Shown in pieces: positions 1 to 7,108 of a DNA stretch of 64,000 bases. Source of the stretch: Planctomycetaceae bacterium (GTDB lineage Bacteria; Planctomycetota; Planctomycetia; Planctomycetales; Planctomycetaceae). The stretch lies in assembly GCA_002722955.1 (NCBI GenBank), contig PBMZ01000024.1, positions 1-64,000 on the forward strand. The letters are read 5' to 3'. Numbering within the stretch: the first letter of the stretch is position 1; every line of letters starts with the position of its first letter. The notes under the pieces were generated by a model. The model was not told the DNA's origin and did not search any database. It was given only the letters and a program-made list of their open reading frames with translations. Position numbers and translations under genes: made by a program.

Positions 1-70
1 ACAGTAAATACACTCTGCAAAAGTGTATAAAACAGTAAATACACTTTGCGAAAGTGTATAAAACAGTAAA
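1..70. repeat. Tandem 31-bp repeats with internal dyads
   Basis: Two full 31-bp units (1-31 and 32-62) and the start of a third (63-70) follow each other without spacers. Each unit contains a short inverted repeat: TACACTTT at 40-47 and AAAGTGTA at 51-58 around GCG, and the same with one mismatch at 9-27. The array may continue left of the window. Tandem dyads of this kind often bind a repressor or replication protein (inference); no origin or partner gene is seen. Confidence 0.7.
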
Positions 71-97
71 CAACTACATTTTCCTAGAAAACAAAAG

Positions 98-165
98 AAG
101 CTCCAACCAACGGTATAGAAGGTATAAAATGGAAAAGACCTTTATATCGTTGGTGGAGCTTTTTT
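98..165. terminator. Probable bidirectional intrinsic terminator
   Basis: A long hairpin pairs AAGCTCCAACCAACG (98-112) with CGTTGGTGGAGCTT (148-161), with one bulged base. A run of six T follows at 160-165 on the plus strand, and a T-rich tract lies beyond the stem on the minus strand. It can end the minus-strand operon that finishes at 219 and also a plus-strand transcript from left of the window. Confidence 0.6.
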
Positions 166-218
166 CGTGGATATTGAAAATCTACGTCCAAACGGGGCTT
201 TTCGCAATAATGATAAAT

Positions 219-938
219 CTATAACGCCGTTTCTTTCCAGCCGTCTTTGATTGACTCCACTATCATCTTCTCTTCAGGACCGGCATTTTCAGGAACATAG
301 ATGTTGTGACTCTCCTTTTCTGTAATTTGAGCATGTACAGTCCAGTCTATGGACTGAAATCCTAACTTCTGAAATCGTTTTGATTGCAATCTAATTAGCT
401 CTTTATCCTTGAACGTTTCATATGCATCACCTTCAAGGAATGAATTCAAACATATCAACGGATTTTTCTTGTGGGTTCTTCCTGTGAGTCTGAACGGATC
501 AGCAATTGCTAGAATACATTTTCCAGTCTTCTCTGAAGCTCCAATTACAGATTTTAAAATTCCTTTCTGAACGCCCTGACCACGATATCTTTCACAAACA
601 TAAAGACTTCGGATAATAGAACAATAAAATGTTGAATTTCCAATTTCCTTAACTGTCCTTCTGTCGTCTTCAAGTTTACAGGTTACTGGAAGCGCTCTTT
701 CATCAACCACAAAGAATGCTTTAGGTGTGATAAAATAGAATTCATCATTATCCTTGCGGTAATGATATTGTTCACATAATTGGGCGGATATTGTGCCTTC
801 GTATTGATCCCAATTGATCTTGTCACTCTTAGCCAAATTTTTTTCGTTCCTGACCGATTTGACATTCCGCTGCGCTGGTCTGTCCTTACGTTTTCTCGTT
901 TTCTCTGTGTTTGATTTTCTACGCTTATCTTTTCTCAT
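219..938 (-). CDS. GNAT-family acetyltransferase-like protein of the element
   Basis: This encodes about 239 residues. The core shows a GNAT acetyl-CoA-binding signature, SLYVCERYRGQGVQKGIL, and a late FQKLGFQSID stretch resembling the beta-strand 5 region of the fold. The N-terminus is a Lys/Arg-rich tail. I chose the ATG at 938 because it overlaps the stop of the upstream gene in a 4-base ATGA, with AAAGAG upstream; a longer reading frame to 1067 would run deep into that gene. It is the last of three coupled genes. The acceptor is unknown: protein, small molecule or nucleic acid are all possible, since phage Mom DNA modifiers also use this fold, but no specific similarity supports that. Confidence 0.6.
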   Translation of the reverse strand: MRKDKRRKSNTEKTRKRKDRPAQRNVKSVRNEKNLAKSDKINWDQYEGTISAQLCEQYHYRKDNDEFYFITPKAFFVVDERALPVTCKLEDDRRTVKEIGNSTFYCSIIRSLYVCERYRGQGVQKGILKSVIGASEKTGKCILAIADPFRLTGRTHKKNPLICLNSFLEGDAYETFKDKELIRLQSKRFQKLGFQSIDWTVHAQITEKESHNIYVPENAGPEEKMIVESIKDGWKETAL

Positions 939-1225
939 TTGTTCGTCTCTTTCGACGACGACCATAGATTTGAGGATGCTGCACCATAGTCCCAAAAACA
1001 CAAGTCTAACAGCTCCCGTGCTTTTGTTCTGACTTTCTTTTTGTTGATTCTTAGCCTGTTCACCCACGTGCCTAGAGCTTTTGTTACTGAAGAATTCGAC
1101 ACGGTAGTTCCATACTGTTCGTACACTTCGTCGAGATAAAACTTAGGACGATGTAAAAATCCGTGTCTGTCTGCTATGGAAAGAATTTTATCTTTATCTG
1201 TTTTTGGAACAGGTTGTTTGTCCAT
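935..1225 (-). CDS. Unknown 96-residue element protein
   Basis: I do not recognise a family. It is a basic, probably helical protein with a TVSNSSVTKALGTWVNRLR segment reminiscent of a helix-turn-helix, so a DNA-binding role is possible but unproven. It overlaps the upstream gene by 32 bases and the GNAT gene by 4 bases (ATGA), so the three genes are probably translated together. Confidence 0.5.
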   Translation of the reverse strand: MDKQPVPKTDKDKILSIADRHGFLHRPKFYLDEVYEQYGTTVSNSSVTKALGTWVNRLRINKKKVRTKARELLDLCFWDYGAASSNLWSSSKETNK

Positions 1226-1658
1226 GTAATGTCTCCTTCACTGTCTGAATAATGAGTTTTTCCAAAATTGTTACGTGGTTGCGGAAATCTCTCTGGTTTT
1301 GATCCTTGACGGACACAACGTCTCCATACAGACCAAAAGAAATGTTGATATCCTGTTTATAGTTTAGAAGTTCTCGGACAAACTTGAATTTTGTGTCGCG
1401 TATGGCTTTTGTCCGTACATTCTGAGACAAGACAGAAAACAGGAAATCCTTGAGTCTTCCTGAGTTCAGTTTTACGTATCCTGAAAGATCCGCCCTTGTA
1501 TCTTTTGTTAATGTTACAGTCAGAAATCTTTCAAGCCCGGTCACAATTTGACGATGACACGAAGAATTGAAACGTCGTGATAAGTCGGAAACGGTCTGTA
1601 AATCTGAAGACTGTCTGACCGTATCGATAATCTTGTTTTTTATGTCTTCTGTTATCAT
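1194..1658 (-). CDS. Unknown 154-residue element protein
   Basis: This is the first gene of the three-gene minus-strand operon. No membrane segment, signal peptide or recognisable catalytic motif is visible. The N-terminal 40 residues could form a helical winged-helix-like domain (DLQTVSDLSRRFNSS). The codon pattern is clean, with no internal stop. Its position as the promoter-proximal gene of a small AT-rich operon fits a regulator or an accessory function, but that is inference only. Confidence 0.5.
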   Translation of the reverse strand: MITEDIKNKIIDTVRQSSDLQTVSDLSRRFNSSCHRQIVTGLERFLTVTLTKDTRADLSGYVKLNSGRLKDFLFSVLSQNVRTKAIRDTKFKFVRELLNYKQDINISFGLYGDVVSVKDQNQRDFRNHVTILEKLIIQTVKETLHGQTTCSKNR

Positions 1659-2303
1659 GTATTTTCCGTATTTACGTACCGGGAGAGTTTTCCCCGGTGA
1701 AGAACAGTTGTTCTTTCCAGTCAGTAAGGTTTGTGGTCAACGTCTGGTAAAGATAGTTTTCATAAATCTAAGACTTAAAATCGCTTGCTGAACTACAACG
1801 CTTTTTGACTGACAATGTTTTCTTCACCGGTCCGGGTTGGTCTCCACCATTGCCCGGTTTACTTTTGTTTGACGCCCACGCGTTCCCGTAAACACGCCTC
1901 TACCAACCACAGTTCTACATGGATAGGAGAGTCATACCTCATCCAATTACTCTTTTGTACAATTCTGTAGAACACGCGACATTTCCTTACCACTATCGCG
2001 ATTACGCTTCGCTATTTATTAATACACGAAAACTCTGCAAACATTGAAACTTTGAAAATTCTTCGTATATTTCTCTATAGAGTTATAGTCATTTAAGTCT
2101 ACTGTTCCTGGCTCAAAATGGAGTTTTCGTCAAGAAACTTCATCTTCATACAGCGAACATAAAATCTTATTTTCGTTGTCGTGCTGACGTGACAAGTTAC
2201 GGTGATACAAGCACGACACGTCTTTTCTCTCTATTGTTGACAAAACAAAATTCGATATTAGACTAGCGTCTCCGAATCAATACCCTCCATAAAAGGAAAA
2301 AAA
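1659..2303. other. Non-coding divergent region, 645 bp
   Basis: This lies between the minus-strand operon (start 1658) and the plus-strand zinc-ribbon gene (start 2304), so it should hold divergent promoters. No convincing reading frame is present. One imperfect inverted repeat pairs CCGGTGAAGAACA (1694-1706) with TGTTTTCTTCACCGG (1816-1830). A structured RNA or operator is possible; nothing more can be supported. Confidence 0.5.
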
Positions 2304-2708
2304 ATGCCTGGATCACCGGGAAAAAAAATCTGTCCGAAATGTCAACTTGAAGTCGGGGTTCGAAAACAGATATGCGAGTGTGGACATGAATTCGAATCAG
2401 ATACCAAAACGACGAAAACGAAATCAAAAAAGTCCAAAGCGCCGAAAGTGGCCGCCATTGTGGATGTAGTGCTTATTCTCCAAACGAATTCGAAGGCGAT
2501 CAAGAAATTGGGATCTCTCGACAAATGGTTGGAGTCGGTTAAACCATCTGAAACGGACATAGTTAAAGTCCCAGATGCCGAGCTTGTCAGGTACAAAGAG
2601 CAAGTTCGCATTATGCAGCCGATTAATGCAGTTCCAAAAAGGACCGTGACGGCAGTGTGGGATCATCTCAATCCGCAACCTAAAGAGCAGTCTATGAAAT
2701 CGAAATAG
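2304..2708 (+). CDS. Zinc-ribbon protein of the element
   Basis: This encodes 134 residues. The first 30 carry two paired-Cys knuckles, CPKC and CECGHEF, typical of a small zinc ribbon, followed by a Lys/Thr-rich basic linker and a helical C-terminal part. An AAAGGA ribosome-binding site lies just upstream of the ATG. Zinc ribbons of this kind are often adaptors for nucleic acid or protein; the partner is unknown. It precedes a small membrane protein and the recombinase in the same direction. Confidence 0.65.
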   Translation: MPGSPGKKICPKCQLEVGVRKQICECGHEFESDTKTTKTKSKKSKAPKVAAIVDVVLILQTNSKAIKKLGSLDKWLESVKPSETDIVKVPDAELVRYKEQVRIMQPINAVPKRTVTAVWDHLNPQPKEQSMKSK

Positions 2709-2816
2709 AGTGTAAGTTGTTGTTGTATTCGGGATTTTCTTATTGGTAGCGACGTTCAGAATTAGAGGGATGTTGTGACCAAGGTGGTTTTCAGAAAATA
2801 AATGGAGAGGTCAATT

Positions 2817-3032
2817 GTGGAAGAAACAGCAACCATTATACTAAAGAGTTCATTTGGAGTTTTTTTGCTACTGTATGTAGGTTTCTGTTGGGTGAAGCAG
2901 GGAGTACATGTCAAGGAAAAAGGGTGGAAAAGTCGAGAAGAAATGCCCAAAACATTCTGGTTTATGATTAGTTTTTACCTTGTGCTTGCCTTGTCTATGA
3001 TATTAGGAAATATTTGGTTTTCCCGGTGGTAG
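2817..3032 (+). CDS. Small two-helix membrane protein
   Basis: About 71 residues with two hydrophobic helices (TIILKSSFGVFLLLYVGFCW and FWFMISFYLVLALSMILG) separated by a charged loop. I prefer the GTG start at 2817 because GGAGAGG sits six bases upstream; an in-frame ATG at 2802 overlaps that site and has no ribosome-binding site of its own. No family is recognised. It lies about 50 bases before the recombinase start. Confidence 0.5.
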   Translation: MEETATIILKSSFGVFLLLYVGFCWVKQGVHVKEKGWKSREEMPKTFWFMISFYLVLALSMILGNIWFSRW

Positions 3033-3082
3033 TGTGACAACTACAACTGCTGGTCTTCGCTCTCGAAAACGGAATCTTAATC

Positions 3083-4876
3083 ATGGATCGAACTCGCGTT
3101 GCCGTATATTTCCGATACAGTTCAAACAAAACCGCACAAAAATAGAACTCCGAATCCCGACAAAAATCTGAGTTACTGGAAGAGTGCATTCGCAGAGACT
3201 GGAAAGTCGTTTGGATTGATGGAGACAAAGCAACTTCCGGCGATGCCACGGTCAAACCAAAGCTGGAAGAACTTAAACAGAAAATATCGAAAAAGGAGAT
3301 TGTTGCTGATGCTCTTTATGTCTCGTCGTGGGACAGACTCACGAGAAAAGACTCATTAGACTACTCTGACGATGTCAGGTGGTTGCGTGACGCTGGTATG
3401 AAGTTAGCTATTAAGGATAAAGGCTCGAATCTCATTAGTCTTAACGACAATCAACAATTACTTCTGTTTCAGATGGAAGTTTTTACGGCTAATCAATACC
3501 TCAAAGATTTATCGGCCAAAGTGATTTCTGGACAGACTCGGAGATTCAAAGACAAAAAGCTTGGATTTGGTCGTGTCCCGTTTGGTTTTAATAAACAGGA
3601 ATCAAAAGGCGATTTGGGTTCAACTATTGTTCCCAACGAGGATATTGTTCTTGTTCCGAAAATTTACGAACACGCATTGAAAAACAATGTTCAATCGGCA
3701 ATAGAGATTCTTCGAAATAGTGAGACGTACAGAAAACGGAGTGCAGAGCCGACATCGGCAATTGTCAAAACTATTCTTCGTAATCCTATCTACATAGGTA
3801 AAAGAACATTCCGAGTCGCGGGAGTTGGTAAACACGGAACGATCCGGGACAACAAAACCAACACAACATACAACAAAAACCGGTTAAAAGACGCTGCACT
3901 GGTAGTTGATATCTCAGACATAGTCGCTCCGGTTATCGAAGAAGAATTGTTTTTTAAAGTGCAAAATATACTGGACGAAAACTCTTCCCAATGGAAGAAG
4001 GGCAAGAGGAAGAATAACCAAAAAAAGAAGTATAAGTATGCGGGGCTTTTAAGGTGCGGTCATTGTGGAGCAAAGTTTGTCGCTGAGAAAAAGTCCAAGC
4101 ACGTCAACTACGTTTGTCCTCAAAGTAAATCAAAAATGCTACGTTGTAGTGGTGGAAGAAAAACGGTCAGAGAAGAGGAAGTAAAACAGTTTATAGATAA
4201 ATGGGTAAAGGATACTTGGAACGACACTGGATTTCATATTCACAATTACCGTTCTGCTTTAATTCAGTACCGGCGGTTCCTCCGTCAAAAAGACGGAGTA
4301 CAAGAATCCGACGTCGCCATCTTAGAGGGTAAGGAAAAGAATCTTAGTCAATTGATGGACTTAGCCTTGAAGTCGTCTGGTGGGATAAATGAGGGACTGT
4401 TGAAGAAGATACGGCAAAAGCAAGACGAAATAGATGAAGATAGAGAGTCAATAGAAATAGCAAAATCTAAAACAGTAGATTTTGACTGGTTGAATGAAAT
4501 AATTGCGAAAAAACCTGAAGAAATAATCGCTGAATATCAACATTCAGAAGAAGACACGAAGTCGTTGCGTCTTTATACAGCGTTAGCCTTTGCTTACGTT
4601 TCGAGATTCGAGACGACAAAGACTCTGGTGGAAAAATCAACACCAGACGTGGATAAGAAAGAGATTGATCTTCTGTTTTTTGGAGCATTTGATGACTTTC
4701 ACCAGACGATTAAGAAGCTGGTTAAGGGCGTTCCGGACCTTGCGTCTCTGGCTGAAGAGGCAGAGTTGACGTTTCGTTCTGATGGAGGACGAAATAGATG
4801 TGTTGGCGCTACGTTTACTCAGCGAGGTATCTTGCAAAATATAGACACGCATGAATGCAGCCGCGATAAGGATTGA
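3083..4876 (+). pseudogene. Large serine recombinase with an in-frame amber codon
   Basis: Read through, this is a 597-codon large serine recombinase. The resolvase-type catalytic start VAVYFRYSS carries the nucleophilic Ser at residue 13 or 14. The WDRLTRKD stretch, the recombinase domain and a zinc ribbon (LRCGHCGAKF with two later Cys, about 4050-4155) follow, then a charged helical region. Codon 21 (3143-3145) is TAG, in frame with everything after it. Translation restarting downstream would lack the catalytic Ser, so the gene is inactive unless the stop is read through or is a sequence error. The stop at 4874-4876 lies in sequence antisense to the disrupted radical-SAM gene, so the last residues are probably supplied by the target site. 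Confidence 0.8.
4815..4876. other. Probable attachment-site junction of the element
   Basis: In this stretch the recombinase reading frame (plus) and the truncated radical-SAM frame (minus) overlap. On the minus strand the host motif [10 protein letters not shown] is intact, but the next residues (LYFARYLAE, then stop) no longer fit the expected continuation of the Cys motif. The crossover should therefore lie near 4815-4862. The second junction, outside the window, should carry the remaining 3' part of the gene. Confidence 0.55.
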
Positions 4877-5069
4877 CGCTGTAATGAAAGGGAATGTCAG
4901 GCGAGTTGTTCTCGGAAACGATGCTTTTCGATTGATCGTCGATGTACTGAATGGATCGATCGCTTAGGCTCTCGATGTACTCTTGGTCCCATTCGAGTTG
5001 GTCGAAGTCACGCTCAACCCGAGTTCGCTGGAAACGGTTCGGTGGATCAATCTGTGAACCGTGACGCAC
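4815..5069 (-). pseudogene. N-terminal fragment of a radical SAM protein
   Basis: The 84 residues match the N-terminal part of the PA0069/Rv2578c-like radical SAM family: a PPNRF segment, then [12 protein letters not shown], which is the start of the CxxxCxxC iron-sulfur motif. The third Cys is missing and the frame ends nine residues later, so the product cannot form the cluster. The GTG at 5069 has GGGAG upstream and follows the stop of the neighbouring gene by 17 bases. The rest of the gene presumably lies beyond the left end of the inserted element. Confidence 0.75.
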
Positions 5070-5086
5070 CGCTTCGCTCCCATGAA

Positions 5087-5524
5087 TTAAGTCTCGGAAA
5101 CGTGAAGATCCTCGGGCTTGAGGTCCTCGATCTGCGCATGTAGCCGCAACATGACGAAGCCTACCACGACGGCAGGTGGACCTTCAAACACAGTCCAGCT
5201 CAATGGAAGGCCAGCATGCACATCCACGCCCAACATGACAAAGCCCATCACGACGAGCATCCATGACCAATACTTAATCAATGGTCGATAGCGGCGAATG
5301 TCGCATGCAGTCACCAACATCGCTGCCGATAGACCGGCATAGAAAGCAGCCAGAGACCTCGCTAAGTAATTGACGATTGGTGCCTCGGGCATTTCGCCAA
5401 GCCCTAAGTGTCCGTGCATCTCGTTCATCACGGAAAAGGGCAAGAAGACTGCAGGAATTGCAAACAGACCAAACACGCCGGCGATTCGCAGAATAATCAC
5501 TATGAAGCGTTCGGATCGGTTCAC
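5087..5524 (-). CDS. Small multi-pass membrane protein
   Basis: It has 145 residues with about four hydrophobic segments: [20 protein letters not shown] near the start, then [31 protein letters not shown] and a weaker one around 110-125. A hydrophilic tail follows. No family is recognised. It is the gene before the disrupted radical-SAM gene in the same direction, with only 17 bases between, so the two may have been one transcription unit. Confidence 0.55.
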   Translation of the reverse strand: MNRSERFIVIILRIAGVFGLFAIPAVFLPFSVMNEMHGHLGLGEMPEAPIVNYLARSLAAFYAGLSAAMLVTACDIRRYRPLIKYWSWMLVVMGFVMLGVDVHAGLPLSWTVFEGPPAVVVGFVMLRLHAQIEDLKPEDLHVSET

Positions 5525-5559
5525 ATTCCCGCATCCTTTTTCACAGTTTCAAAGCGACG

Positions 5560-5580
5560 CCCCCGACTTTAAGTCGGGGG
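5560..5580. repeat. 21-bp GC-rich palindrome, copy 1
   Basis: The sequence CCCCCGACTT-T-AAGTCGGGGG is perfectly self-complementary around one central base. An almost identical copy lies at 14540-14560. It sits upstream of the small membrane protein (start 5524) and downstream of cysC, so it may act as a transcript end or be a dispersed repeat. Confidence 0.7.
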
Positions 5581-5593
5581 TCTTGACGTCTTT

Positions 5594-5648
5594 GCACTAC
5601 AACGTTGTTGAGTGCAGAAACGCGGAACGCCTGAATTGAACTCAGGCG
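5594..5648 (-). terminator. Hairpins downstream of cysC
   Basis: Two stem-loops follow the cysC stop on the minus strand: CGCCTGA (5629-5635) with TCAGGCG (5642-5648), and GCACT (5594-5598) with AGTGC (5611-5615) around CAAC/GTTG. A clean T-run is lacking, so terminator function is tentative. Confidence 0.35.
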
Positions 5649-5661
5649 CGATCAGCGACGG

Positions 5662-6267
<606 letters not shown>

Positions 6268-6396
6268 GTTGTTCTCCGGCATTCGAACCCTGGTGGTTCG
6301 CTATTGAAATGATGGTTTGTAGGCGAGAAATTGAATCGACGATGTTAGGCAAACGCGGTCGGCGATGGAAGCGTTGACGCGGTTTTTCGCCCAGCG

Positions 6397-7074
6397 TCAC
6401 GTATAGTCCGTCCGAAACAGCGCGATTTTCTCCTCGGGATCATAGAACAACATGATCGCTTGACTTTCGCCGTCGCAATACGAGAAACCTGCCACCTCGC
6501 CAATGTATCAAAACGGCGTGCCGCTTTGGTTGACGGGTACTCCCGCAGCTGTCCAGTTTCCAAGCTTTGGCTCACCGCCAAGCTGCCTTATCAGCGCACC
6601 ACATGAACCGGTCTCTGGATCGAACGGTGTGAACTCGCTGTAGCCGATTCGTCCGTAGTCAAGGAACGCTTGGCGATTCCTTTCCCAAGATTCGAAGCGG
6701 ACACGGTAGTCTTCTTCGATTTGGTCTTTCTTGTCTGGGAACGCCTTGAAGATCTCGCCCGATTCGTAAGTGAAGTAGTTAAAATCGCCAGCAAACGTGT
6801 ACTTCCCATTCTCAAAACGAAGTGCGTATTGTCCCTCGCTGTTGTAAACGTCGTGGTGATCGTACGAAAAACAGCCAACGTCAAGTTCAAGAAGCGGTTC
6901 GATCGGCGTCACGAAGTGCAACCAAAAGTTGAGGTCTTCGTGTGCAACCGATGCATCGACCGAAACCAGCGGCAAGAGGTGTTTACGATGAAGTCCAAGC
7001 GGCTCGTCGAACACATCATCAAATTCCGGGAATGGCCTCAAGAATGGCTGAGCACTTTCGACGTGTTTGTGCAT
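6397..7074 (-). pseudogene. Unknown protein interrupted by an in-frame TGA
   Basis: From the ATG at 7074 the frame reads 188 residues to a TGA at 6508-6510. It then continues in the same frame for 36 protein-like residues (YIGEVAGFSYCDG..., ...FRTDYT) to a TGA at 6397. The joined 225-codon reading looks like one protein with a C-terminal region rich in Gly, Tyr and Asp (QLGGEPKLGNW and GTPF before the stop, YIGEVAGFSYCDG after it), loosely reminiscent of DUF1963/YwqG-type proteins. I do not assign a family. The TGA is either a mutation or a sequence error; no selenocysteine context is evident. Confidence 0.6.
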
Positions 7075-7108
7075 GGTTCACTATCCTAAAACCTGCACGG
7101 CGATTGCT

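Larger units (their letters stand above)
1..4862. mobile_element. Right end of an integrated element carrying a serine recombinase
   Basis: The first 4.9 kb is visibly AT-richer than the rest and has different gene content: small unknown proteins, a GNAT, a zinc-ribbon protein and a large serine recombinase as the last gene. The recombinase 3' end abuts and enters a radical-SAM gene that is cut inside its iron-sulfur Cys motif, as expected where a serine integrase has recombined into a coding sequence. The left end is outside the window, so the size and the other junction are unknown. The exact right boundary lies somewhere in about 4815-4862. It could be an integrative element or a prophage; no phage structural gene is visible here. 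Confidence 0.75.

Noticed and set aside
1-70. CRISPR array at the left edge
   Set aside because: The 31-bp units are directly adjacent with no unique spacers, and no cas gene is in the window.
6508-6510. Selenocysteine at the internal TGA
   Set aside because: The context shows no redox motif and no selenocysteine machinery is visible.
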